Origin: Mesostigma viride
Lineage: Eukaryota > Streptophyta > Mesostigmatophyceae > Mesostigmatales > Mesostigmataceae
Direction of reading: 5' to 3'
DNA: 64,000 nt
NCBI GenBank assembly: GCA_009746045.1
Contig: RPFO01000175.1
Span: 2,601,634-2,665,633, forward strand
Shown: in pieces, positions 1-17,134 of the stretch
How positions within the stretch are numbered: the stretch's first letter is position 1
Layout of the letters: the number at the start of each line of letters is the position of its first letter
Notes under the pieces: generated by a model
Databases searched by the model: none
Told to the model about the DNA's origin: nothing
What the model saw: only the letters and a program-made list of their open reading frames with translations
Made by a program: the position numbers and the translations under genes

Positions 1-1
1 G

Positions 2-7131
<7,130 letters not shown>

Positions 7132-7237
7132 CTTGGCTTTTGTCATTCAGAAACCATATTTATACTATCAACGAGACAACCAGCGCATATTTATACTATA
7201 TTTATACTGTTAATCTATCATTTTTGTTCCCACATTC

Positions 7238-7460
7238 TTGGGCATCGGCACCTGGCCCGCAAAGATCACGTGGATACATCAGATAGGCTGGCTGGCTCCG
7301 AGCCCCCCCAGCCAGAGCGCTTTGTTCTCACCTGGGAGGCTCCTGCCCGTGGGCAGCAAGGTGGCGCGCCACCCATGGACCTTTCGCAATAGGCTAGATA
7401 CGGACAATCTGTGCTATCCTAGGAAGCTAGAACGGGCTCACGCCCAGGCAGCTTAGCTCT
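7238..7460 (+). pseudogene. Degenerate C-terminal fragment of LINE-A ORF2
   Basis: The translation (WPAKITWIHQIG, RHPWTFRNRLDTDNLCYPRK) is a decayed match to the C-terminal part of the LINE-A reverse transcriptase ORF at 34860-35110 (HLARTDQVDTSDR, RHPWTFRDRLGMDMCYTRR). No upstream RT domain or 3' tail remains. The flanking DNA at 7132-7237 and 7461-7690 shows nothing recognisable. Confidence 0.7.
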
Positions 7461-7696
7461 TGGCTAGTCTTTGTGGTCTGGAGGCTGATGACTCGCAAAG
7501 GGAAATGGCAGGAGGATATAATACATAATTATGAAGGACACAACGTACCCCAAGTTGGTGGGGGTGACAATATTCGAGCCCGGGCGCCCGCCACCCCACA
7601 ACTAGATGTTAGATGGGCTCTCATTTCATTCAGGCTCATATGACACGTAGTCTATGCGATAGTAGCTAATCATCCCAATCTCCGTTTTCACCCACA

Positions 7697-7771
7697 ACCT
7701 CCATCTTCATCTCCATCTCCATCTCCATCTCCATCTCCATCTCCATCTCCATCTCCATCTCCATCTCCATC
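7697..7771. repeat. (CATCTC)n hexanucleotide microsatellite
   Basis: About 12 units immediately upstream of a truncated ORF1 element. The same hexamer recurs in the 8609-8966 array. Confidence 0.95.
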
Positions 7772-7776
7772 TTGCC

Positions 7777-8609
7777 CATGCAACTCACTGGTGAGCTGCG
7801 GATGTCGGCTGTCCGCCTCCCCCGCGCGCGGGGTAAGGCTGGCCTGGCACCCGTGCTCCTCACCTTCAAGTACATGGCGGACAAGCCGTGTCGTTCCTTA
7901 AATGCCGCAAGAAGCTCTCGCTGACTCGTTACACGCTGGACGACGACTTGACCCTGGCCCAGCAACAACGGCGACGCGAGCTATGGCCGACCTACCTTCA
8001 GCTCCGGCAGAGCGCAGGGGGGAAACCGGTATACTGGAGGGTGGCGGTCATCCACGTTGACCACAAGCCCTGGCAGGCACCTCCTGCCACCCCAGCAAAC
8101 TCAGTCTAGGGAATATATAACAGAAGCACTTGTAGATTAGTCAGGCTTAGCCTAGTACTGATGTGGCCTGCGCGCTGATGTGCGCCCATAATGGCCCCCC
8201 CATGGATGACGCCTTCAGAATTCAGCCTAGCCATGCCTACAATTGGATCCCCATGGATGCTGCATTAAGCATGTAGCCATGCTCTGCCTATGCAGAGAGT
8301 CACTCTCTGTTGAGAAGCCATGCCCTAGCGCTTGTATAGCTATATATATCTTCCACCCCATATGACATGCCGGCCTTCTAGGCCAGTTCCCCACGCCGCC
8401 CCGTGTGTGCCTGATCGGGATGCATGACCCATCATGGTGGTGCAGGTGCACCTTGTGCACCCAGAGCAGGTGCTAGTTTACATCCTACACCTGCAGGTTG
8501 TAGCCCAGAGCCCCAGACTGTATCTAAAACCCATAGATGCCCCTTTCTCAGGGCTATGGGTTACATATGCTCCCCACGGAGCTATGTTCTTAATTAATTA
8601 ATTACTTAA
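7777..8609 (+). mobile_element. 5'-truncated ORF1-only retroelement (half-LINE) with 3' UTR and (TTAA)n tail
   Basis: Positions 7777-8109 encode the C-terminal part of the ORF1-type protein found intact at 30485-32036 (-): the shared blocks are VRLPRARGKAG, DDDLTLAQQQRRRELWPTYL and PVYWRVAVIHVDHKPWQA. One frameshift lies near 7890. A 3' UTR of about 480 bp follows, conserved in at least six other copies in the window, and ends GAGCTATGTTC plus (TTAA)n. No reverse transcriptase ORF lies between ORF1 and the tail. Confidence 0.7.
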
Positions 8610-8966
8610 TCTCAATCTCCATCTCCATCTCCATCTCCATCTCTGGACATCTCCATGTCCATGTCCATGTCCATGTCCATGTCCATGTCCATGTCCATGT
8701 CCATGTCCATGTCCATGTCCATGTCCATGTCCATGTCCATGTCCATGTCCATGTCCATGTCCATGTCCATGTCCATGTCCATGTCCATGTCCATGTCCAT
8801 GTCCATGTCCATGTCCATGTCCATGTCCATGTCCATGTCCATGTCCATGTCCATGTCCATGTCCATGTCCATGTCCATGTCCATGTCCATCTCCATCTCC
8901 ATCTCCATCTCCATCTCCATCTCCATCTCCATCTCCATCTCCATCTCCATCTCCATCTCCATCTCC
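8609..8966. repeat. Compound hexanucleotide array (CATCTC)n-(CATGTC)n-(CATCTC)n
   Basis: A long CATGTC block (about 8651-8888) is flanked on both sides by CATCTC blocks. A second AT-rich (TTAA)n tract follows at 8967-9019. Met-Asp/Met-Glu and Met-Ser frames across it are repeat artefacts. Confidence 0.95.
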
Positions 8967-9019
8967 ACTATTAATTAATTAATTTATTAATTTATTAATT
9001 AATTAATTAATTACTTAAT

Positions 9020-10817
9020 AATCGGTGTTCTCTGAACGTAGTTTCTTTATAACAGATGAGAATGAACGCCGCTATGTGAGTGGTACTACGGGACGGTGGG
9101 CCTTGGGCTGGACCGGTTCCATGAGTTAGAATTAGTTGGCCAGTTTTGTATGGCCATTTCTAGTTCGTTAAGTTAAGTAGCAATTAAGTTACTGTTGCTG
9201 ACGGCTCATGAGGCGAGCCCGGGCTACGCCGCCCTAAAGTGCCATTTGCACGATGTTCTAGGTCTCTTTTTCTTGTAATCGGATGTATGGGGTATGGGTA
9301 TGGCGGATTACAAGAAATTTAATGCTGCCCTAATCGCGTCAGCCTTTTGGCTGGCGGTGGCCGATTAGAGATGGCGCGTGACTGACATAGCTTGAACAGT
9401 CACGTGACTGTGAAAAAGAAATTAAAATTACCCTCGTCGGTTTTCTCCCCGCAGCTGGGTTCTTGGCCGACGAGAGACTATAAAATACTTCGCGTTTGCC
9501 TGCGCGTGGCACCTGTACGGAACTCTGAAACCATGAGTAAGATTTCCGTGCCACGCTGCAGTGCCTACCGCTTTGCTGCGGAATGTCGCAGCAGGGTTGC
9601 AGTTCCTGACTGCTGACTGCCGAAGGGAGGGTGGTCGGGTTACTTTTAGTGGGCATTGTGATGGACGACAAGTCTGTCGGCCCTCGCGTAAGTAGAAAAA
9701 TATTTACCAGCATCCGCTCTTATGGGTGCGTGAGGTCTCGGGAATGTGGTGGGGACGAATTCCGGAATTATGCAATATTTCGATTCAGACCGAGACTTAA
9801 GGGGCCAGTTTAACAGACGGACCTGGGCCGGGCAGGACCAAATATTTTGGCCGGCCCAGTTGCGCTTGCGCTTTATCGGCCGCTGGGGTGTGTGATGAGA
9901 GCCTGCTCATCAACTAAAACCTGAAATATGGAAAGTTACTCCCCCAGGTGACAACGTTGACAGTAATCGAGATATGGTGGCATCGGGTGACGTCCTACAA
10001 GTTGTCGTCACGTTAGGGCGGCACTGGCCTTTGAGGGAGGTCCGTGATCGTTAAACGAGGCGTCTTCTTCCTTGTCTTTGCGTGCACATTCAACACCCTC
10101 TTTTACTGGCCGAGGGAGGAAGGCTGGGGGGGCCCTGCGAAGGGTTATCGTGCATGAGGCTCGCTACAGCCGCCGGCGATTGTAATGGTCGTGACCGTTG
10201 CGGCAGGGCAGCCTCGAGAGCCACTGAGCGAAAGTGGTTGGCGGAGCTTTGGAGATAAAGCACCAGGAAAGGGGGGTTGGGTAACGAGAACTACAATCAA
10301 TCATGAAATGGGTGCAGCGTGGCAGGCTCACTCATGGGTTCTGTAATTGCCCACTTATTGTTTTAATCAAATGTTGGTGGATTGGTAATAGTGGGAATAG
10401 AATCGGTGTTCTCTGAACGTAGTTTCTTTATAACAGATGAGAATGAACGCCGCTATGTGAGTGGTACTACGGGACGGTGGGCCTTGGGCTGGACCGGTTC
10501 CATGAGTTAGAATTAGTTGGCCAGTTTTGTATGGCCATTTCTAGTTCGTTAAGTTAAGTAGCAATTAAGTTACTGTTGCTGACGGCTCATGAGGCGAGCC
10601 CGGGCTACGCCGCCCTAAAGTGCCATTTGCACGATGTTCTAGGTCTCTTTTTCTTGTCCCGCCCCCCCTCCCTCTTCTTGTGTTTGTTTCTAGGGTAACG
10701 AGAACTACAATCAATCATGAAATGGGTGCAGCGTGGCAGGCTCACTCATGGGTTCTGTAATTGCCCACTTATTGTTTTAATCAAATGTTGGTGGATTGGT
10801 AATAGTGGGAATAGAAT
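9020..10817. repeat. Partial tandem duplication A-x-B / A'-y-B' of unknown sequence
   Basis: Segment A (9020-9276, 257 bp) recurs as A' at 10401-10657, and segment B (10279-10403, 125 bp) recurs as B' at 10693-10817. No difference was seen by eye. The copies differ only in the middle: about 1,002 bp (9277-10278) in the first and 35 bp (10658-10692, C-rich) in the second. B and A' overlap by AAT. The block is bounded on both sides by (TTAA)n tracts. No convincing ORF, TIR or RT motif was found. It could be a dimer insertion of an unknown element or a local tandem duplication with a deletion. Confidence 0.75.
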
Positions 10818-11255
10818 TAATTAATTTAATTAATTAATTAATTAATTAATTATTAATAGACACGTGACTGCGTCACGTGAGCATACATTGGTCCTCAGTG
10901 GGTGGGAGGGGAACATCATTGGGATGGAATGGATAATGAGAGCTATCTAGTTACAGGGTTGTGGGCACCACGGCCCGAATCTAGCTATGAATGCCATACA
11001 CGGTCATACGCGGAGCCCCCACAGACTTGGGGGTGGTCTCCTTCATCACTACTTGCCATCTATCCTTGCGTACCATCTGCCTCCATATTACAGACAGACC
11101 AGGAGGCTGCCCAGGTGTGAGCCCGTCACGTCTAGGGTAGCACATGTCCATGCCGAGTCTATCACGAAAAGTCCACGGGTGGCGGCCCTGCCGCGCGCGG
11201 CCTGGGGCACGCCAGGTGAGGACATAACGTCCAGGCTGGGCGGGCTTGCCTCCAG
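10818..11255 (-). mobile_element. 5'-truncated LINE-A 3' end
   Basis: The minus strand matches the last ~400 bp of the LINE-A copy ending at 35358. It comprises the C-terminal coding sequence (GRHPWTFR-like), the 3' UTR, the hairpin CACGTGACGCAGTCACGTG and the (TTAA)n tail, here at 10818-10857. Confidence 0.8.
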
Positions 11256-11975
11256 ACGCCCCAGCTTAGTAGGCCCGAATACAGCAGCATTAGTGTAGAA
11301 TAGTCAGGCCTGGCCACCGTGGCCTTCATTGATGTACGCCTATTACGGGCCCCATACCAGCTGATGCCTTAGCATTATTTAGCCATGTACATGTCAAGGA
11401 GACAATGTGTGCCTATGATGTGCCTTAGCATTATTTAGCCATGTACATATCAAGGAGACAATATGTGCCTATGATGTGCCACACCCCAGATGATGCCTAG
11501 CTTTATTTAGTCATGCTGGGCCCGGCCATGCAGATCAAGTATGGCATTCATAGCGATTCGGGCCGCGGTGCCCACACCCCTGTAACTAGGACCTAGATAG
11601 CTTACACCATCCATTCCATCCCATGTTCCCCTCCCACTGAGGACTTATGCTCACGTGACGCAGTCACGTGTCTACAAATTAATTAATTAATGCAGATCGA
11701 GTTTAACTCTCTACTGAGAAGCCATGCCCAACAAGCCATTGTTTAGCCAATGTGCTGATCTTCCACCCCATGCCAGACCCTTAGCTCTGATGAAACATGG
11801 TGGTGCACGTGCACTTGGTGCACCTAGAGCAGGTGTAGTTTACATCAGGACTACCCTTGCAGGAAGTATAGCCCAGAATGTATTAAAAGCCATATGCCCC
11901 TTCTCAGGGATATCAGTGCTACATGTACTCCCAACGGATTTATGTTCCTAACTAATTAATTAATTTTCCTAATAA
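11256..11975 (+). mobile_element. ORF1-element 3' UTR copy with a nested LINE-A tail
   Basis: The sequence follows the ORF1-element 3' UTR (compare 8110-8600 and 52430-52890). It is interrupted at 11541-11690 by a very short LINE-A 3' end in the same orientation, flanked by near-identical 12-bp duplications TGCAGATC(A/G)AGT at 11529-11540 and 11691-11702. It ends with GGATTTATGTTCC and a (TTAA)n tail. Confidence 0.75.
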
Positions 11976-12039
11976 ATCTCTGCCAGCCCACCAGGCCGGG
12001 GAAGTGACCTACATGCACCGTGGGTCGCGACAAATAGCT

Positions 12040-12720
12040 ATATACTCTGTAATATTAGGCAGGACCAGCCGCTGGATCCACGTCCGTCTTATCTATATCT
12101 CAGTCGGCACGACCGGCGTGGGAAAAAGACTGAACTGAACTGATCGAAAGTAATACGTTCTATAAGTTCGATGTATAGGGGGCATTGGACACGAGCTAGG
12201 TTGTCGGAGTGTCAAAAGCAAATTTCAGCGCACCCCGCGGCGAGCCGACATTTAACGATAAGAGACGTGCATGCATACATGTACAGAGCGACGCAGAGAC
12301 GAGGCACGCGTAACGAGCCACGAGCCATGAGGTTAGAGGTATAGCCATGGCTGACGGCGGAGTTCATAACTTTCACGTTTGGGCACCGAATTCGGCCGTG
12401 AATATCACAATCGCTTCGTCTTTCTAAGACGCACACGCTGATATAATTTCCCGAAGCTAGTACGCAACATCATGTCGAGCAAACGCACCTCGACGCAGCG
12501 CAGCTTAGCGGCAGCGCTGCTCTGATACATCATGGTGGTGCAGGTGCACTAGTTGTGCACCCAGAGGCTGGTGTAGTTTACACCGGAGTGCAGGAAGTAG
12601 CCCAGAATGTATTACAAGCCATACTTTAATATGCCCTTTCTCAGGGATATGTGCTACAAACATACTCCCCACGGAGTTAAGTGTTCCTTAGTAATTAAGT
12701 AAGTGAGTAAGTAAGTACTT
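12040..12720 (+). mobile_element. Internally deleted ORF1 element (5' end joined to 3' UTR)
   Basis: Positions 12290-12470 match the reverse complement of 31950-32110. This is the 5' leader plus the first ORF1 codons (TEFGREYHNRFVFLRRTR, then a stop). At about 12530 the sequence jumps to the 3' UTR (CATCATGGTGGTGCAGGTGC) and ends in a TAAG/TTAA-type tail. It is therefore a non-autonomous deletion derivative that keeps both ends. The 12040-12290 part is likely more of the 5' leader. Confidence 0.7.
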
Positions 12721-12828
12721 GCGTGTCATGCGCAAAGGCATGCCACGGCCGGAGTAGTATGCTAATCTCATTAGAAAAAACAAATATACACAAAAGTTTA
12801 AACAAATATCGTCTGCATAGTTCCCCAA

Positions 12829-13990
12829 CCATTAAGCACTAGATGAAACTAGATGGGGATGTAATCCTCATCCGAGCTGTCCTCTACTGTAATGGCAGAC
12901 GAGGCGGCGGTAGTGTAGCGGCTATCCTCAGCTAGGGCCAATAACCTCCACCTGCGGACTTCTACCCTGGCTAGCAACGGGCCGCGGGGCCCGTGGGGAG
13001 AAAACAGGAGCATACCCCTCAGGAAGGTGCTTATCACAGATGGCAGCCCATTTCTCCTTGTCAATCATGCGGGCGCGAAGTACGGATAGTCCCCTGGAAG
13101 CCCAGCTGCCAGGTGCATCTTCAAGCAGTTGTGTCACAAAGGACCGTCCGGGTCGCGCCGCGCCGGTGCCGGGCGCGCGCAAGTTTGCCAGTGGGTTGCG
13201 ATGGGACAAGGGGACCCTGCCATAGGAGGAGGTGTCTACCTGGTTGGCCCGGCAGGGCCCACATCGGTATTCACCTGGTCTGCATGTGCGGGCAAGATGG
13301 CCGGCAAAGAGGAGGCGGCGGTGTCGGATGGTATGGCCGTATGGGTGACAAGAGGGAGCTCGCAGTAGAGCTCGGCCCGGCCGGTGCGGCGTTCTTGGTA
13401 GCGGACGCCGAGGATTATTATGACGGAGCATTCGAGTGACGGTGCCGTCAAGCTGCTGGCTCAGCGCCTGGTCCAGGGTCCACGCCTCGCAGCCGTAAAG
13501 GAGGATGCTGCATGAGGACAAGGGCCTTGAACAGAATGCGCTTGCGTCGCTCCCTCAGGTAGCGGCAGGTCCAGAACCTGTCGAGGCGGCCGGCGGAGGG
13601 CCGCCCAGGCCTGGCCAATGCGGGTGTTGATGTCGTCGGCCGTGGAGGGAAGCCAGCTAGCTGCCAAGGAGCTTGAAGCGAGTCGCCGGGGGGACGGGGC
13701 TGCCGTCCATGCAGCAAGAGGAGGGTGGGTGGGGCTATCCCAGCAGGGAAGCTGATGGCCATGGCCTCCGTTTTCTTGCTGATCATAAGCCCCACCGCCC
13801 GCGCTTCCAGTACGTGATAAGCTGTCTAGCCAGAGTTGGGCTGACTCCGGGGTTTCCACGAGCGTCGTGTCATCAGCGTAGATCAGATCGCTCAGCTAGG
13901 CGGTAGGGTGGGTCAACCCCGCCGTAGCTGGCGTACTCTGTGACCTTGATCCCCGGCGGGCGCCCCTCCACCCGGGCGAACGGGCTTGTG
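12829..13990 (-). pseudogene. LINE-B ORF2 fragment (RT motif YADD to C terminus), frameshifted
   Basis: Read on the minus strand from 13990, the translation gives a reverse-transcriptase palm (LSDLIYADD), the block ETPESAQLWLDSL, and a C terminus ending DSSDEDYIPI. Several frameshifts break it. The family resembles LINE-A across the RT but has a distinct C terminus. It is 5'-truncated. It forms an inverted pair with the copy at 14344-15421. Confidence 0.8.
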
Positions 13991-14028
13991 CACGCCGCAT
14001 AATAATATTATTAGTTAATTAATTAATT

Positions 14029-14343
14029 AGGAACATAACTCCGTTGGGAGTATATATGTAGCACCTATAGCCCAGAGTAGGGGCATTAATTAATTAATCA
14101 TTAATAGACACGTGACTGCGTCACGTGAGCATAAGTCCTCAGTGGGAGGGGAACATGGGATGGAATGGATGGTGTAAGCTATCTAGGTCCTAGTTACAGG
14201 GGTGTGAGCACCGCGGCCCGAATCGCTATGAGAAGGGGCATATGCGCTGGTTGTCTCCTTGATATGGCCTATAATACATTCTAAGCTACTTCCTGCAAGG
14301 GTGGGAATGTAAACGACACTTGCTCTATAGGTGCACCAAGGGC
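14029..14343 (-). mobile_element. ORF1-element 3' UTR fragment with nested LINE-A tail
   Basis: The reverse-oriented 3' UTR (GGAACATAACTCCGTTGGGA after a (TTAA)n tract) is split at about 14088-14235 by a LINE-A 3' end containing the CACGTGACTGCGTCACGTG hairpin. The duplicated target is approximately GAG(T/A)AGGGGCAT. This fragment separates the two inverted LINE-B copies. Confidence 0.7.
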
Positions 14344-15421
14344 ACCCTACCGCCTGAGCGATCTGATCTACGCTGATGACACGACACTCGTGGAAACCCC
14401 GGAGTCAGCCCAACTCTGGCTAGACAGCTTATCACTGGAAGCGCGGGCGGTGGGGCTTATGATCTGCAAGAAAACGGAGGTCATGGCCATCGGCTTCCCT
14501 GCTGGGATAGCCCCACCCACCCTCCTCTTGCTGCATGGACGGCAGCCCCGTCCCCCCGGCGACTCACTTCAAGCTCCTTGGCAGCTAGCTGGCTTCCCTC
14601 CACGGCCGACGACATCAACACCCGCATTGGCCAGGCCTGGGCGGCCCTCCGCCGGCCGCCTCGACAGGTTCTGGACCTGCCTCCACCTGAGTGAGCGACG
14701 CAAGCGCATTCTGTTCAAGGCCCTTGTCCTCAGCATCCTCCTTTATGGCTGCGAGGCGTGGACCCTGGACCAGGCGCTGAGCTAGCCAGCAGCTTGACGG
14801 CACCGTCACTACATAGAATGCTCCGTCATATCCTCGGCGTCCGCTAGTAACCAAGAACGCCGCACCGGCCGGGCCGAGCTCTACTGCGAGCTCGCTCTTG
14901 TCACCCATACCATGATTCCGACACCGCCGCCTCCTCTTTGCCGGCCATCTTGCCCGCACAGACCAGGTGAATACCGATGTGGGCCCTGCCGGGGGGCTTA
15001 AGACGGGCCAACCAGGTAGACACCTCCTCCTATGGCAGGGTCCCCTTGTCCCATCGCAACCCACTGGCAAACTTGCGCGCGCCCGGCACCGGCGCGGCGC
15101 GACCCGGACGGTCCTTTGTGACACAACTGCTTGAAGATGCACCTGGCAGCTGGGCTTCCAGGGGACTATCCGTACTTCGCGCCCGCATGATTGACAAGGA
15201 AAAATGGGCTGCCATCTGCGATAAGCACCTTCCTGAGGGGTATGCTCCTGTTTTCTCCCCACGGGCCCCGTGGCCCGTTGCTAGCCAGGGTAGAAGTCCG
15301 CAGGTGGAGTTCAGTTATTGGTCCTGAGGATAGCCGCTACACTACCGCCTCGTCTGCCATTACAGTAGAGGACAGCTCGGATGAGGATTACATCCCCATC
15401 TAGTGCTTAACGGTTGGGGGA
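14344..15421 (+). pseudogene. LINE-B ORF2 fragment, second copy
   Basis: It starts at RLSDLIYADDTTLVETPESA and ends DSSDEDYIPI at about 15403, followed by a short 3' UTR (TGCTTAACGGTTGGGG). In-frame stops and frameshifts are present (for example a stop after TLDQALS at 14785). It is a close copy, with indels, of the minus-strand fragment at 12829-13905. Confidence 0.8.
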
Positions 15422-15736
15422 TGATGCCGAGGTCAACTACCCTACTTCAGGCCGCTTCAAGCTGCTCGGCAGTTGGCTTCCCGACTGCGAGGACGACATG
15501 ACGACACGGATCGGCATGGCGTGGGCGCACCTCCATGACCACCGCCGCTGCATGGTGGAGCAACCCCGCCCTACCCCGGATCGTCAAGCGTGACCTCTTC
15601 AAGGTCGTCATTCTGACGATCCTGACCTATACGGCGCCGAGACGTGGACACTGACGCAGGAGCTGGAGCAACGACTTGACGGCGCCGTCACCAAGATGCT
15701 GCGCAAGGCTCTTAACATCCCCTTTGGTTTGCACAT
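15421..15736 (+). pseudogene. LINE-A ORF2 fragment, left half of a copy split by a 9-kb transposon
   Basis: The sequence matches 34517-34823 of the LINE-A copy (GDDMTTRIGMAWAHLHDHRR-type region) with frameshifts. It stops at TTTGCACAT, where the 9-kb transposon begins. The right half resumes at 24766. Confidence 0.9.
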
Positions 15737-15768
15737 CCCTAAGCACGTCTGGATTTGTACTAGAACAC
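15737..15768 (+). repeat. Left 32-bp terminal inverted repeat
   Basis: It is identical to the reverse complement of 24734-24765. A looser similarity continues inward (ACTACAAATT beside both TIRs). Confidence 0.95.
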
Positions 15769-15852
15769 TACTACAAATTGAGATTTTTCAAACTTTGTTA
15801 TTTAGGGCCTCTCGTAAGTCCAAAGCATGTAGGTTATTGTCCCAACATGTTG

Positions 15853-16560
15853 TGACACCGCGACACCGTGACACCGTGACACCGTGACACCGTGACACCA
15901 TAACGCTAGTATTTTACGATTTTGTATGGTGTCACAAGGTTATGTGGCGCCCATGGGGTTGCAACAATGATATTACATTGCCCAGAAGCACTGATTAACA
16001 TGAGGTGACATTGTGACACCGTGACACCGTGACACCGTGACACAATGGCACCATAACGCTAGTATTTTACGATTTTGTATGGTGTCACAAGGTAATGTGG
16101 CGCCCATGGGGTTGCAACAATGATATTACATTGCCCAGAAGCACTGATTAACATGAGGTGACATTGTGACACCGTGACACCGTGACACCGTGACACCGTG
16201 ACACGATGGCACCATAACGCTAGTATTTTACGATTTTGTATGGTGTCACAAGGTAATGTGGCGCCCATGGGGTTGCAACAATGATATTACATTGCCCAGA
16301 AGCACTGATTAACATGAGGTGACATTGTGACACCGTGACACCGTGACACCGTGACACCGTGACACTGTGACACCGTGACACCGTGACACGATGGCACCAT
16401 AACGCTAGTATTTTACGATTTTGTATGGTGTCACAAGGTAATGTGGCGCCCATGGGGTTGCAACAATGATATTACATTGCCCAGAAGCACTGATTAACAT
16501 GAGGTGACATTGTGACACCGTGACATCGTGACATTGTGACACCGTGACAGCATGATAGTG
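15853..16560. repeat. Left subterminal array: GTGACACC octamers inside a 153-185 bp higher-order repeat
   Basis: Four copies of a module (TAACGCTAGTATTTTACGAT at 15901, 16054, 16215 and 16400) alternate with runs of the octamer GTGACACC. Successive periods are 153, 161 and 185 bp, differing by 8 and 24, so length changes are whole octamers. Position next to the TIR and the inverted counterpart on the right suggest transposase binding sites (inference). Confidence 0.9.
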
Positions 16561-17134
16561 ACAATATGACACAATAGCACTAGCATTTCATGATTTTGTT
16601 GTTTAGTGCCACAAAGTATTCACGCAACATTAATGTATTATGCAACCATGTATAAATAAAAGAAAATTCATGAATATGATGGATGACCAATAATCCCTAT
16701 TACATGGCCTAGCAAACTTGCATCTGCCAACTGTGTCTCTCTGCCTCTTTAATATCAAATGCAAGATAAAATAATGTATATTAGCTCAAACTTACCTGAC
16801 AATGATTTGCATACAGCTTTCTTTAATGCAGAATCTGGTGCCAAGCAAATGCCGTATCAAAACCATACATGCCCAATCTAATATGAACCATAATAATCGT
16901 CTACATCTTGCGAGTAGGGTGGCCTTTTCCGCGGTGGAGCCTGGGCATGTGGTTGTGGGGCCGGCCGGACGTGGGCCTTGTAGGCCCACGTCCCTTGCTC
17001 ATCAAAATCGCTATGACCCATGAAATGAGAATCCCTGGCTGCATAACCTCCTCCCTCATCATGATGTTGCCAGTCTTGCTCCCCGGCGGCCTTGGGGATT
17101 TGGGGCCTCGGCTTTGTCTTCCTTGGAGATCTCC

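Larger units (their letters stand above)
12829..15421. repeat. Long inverted repeat of LINE-B (arms ~1.07 kb, spacer ~440 bp)
   Basis: Arm 1 (about 12829-13905) and arm 2 (about 14344-15421) are inverted copies from the YADD region to the 3' UTR. A transcript across the locus would fold into a ~1-kb imperfect hairpin. The arms carry indels relative to each other, so they are not a fresh perfect duplication. Confidence 0.8.

Noticed and set aside
8612-8978. Met-Asp / Met-Ser repeat proteins
   Set aside because: Hexanucleotide microsatellite translated; 6-bp period keeps any frame open.
10902-11298. Plus-strand frames over the LINE-A tail at 10858-11255
   Set aside because: They are antisense to a clear minus-strand LINE-A 3' end.
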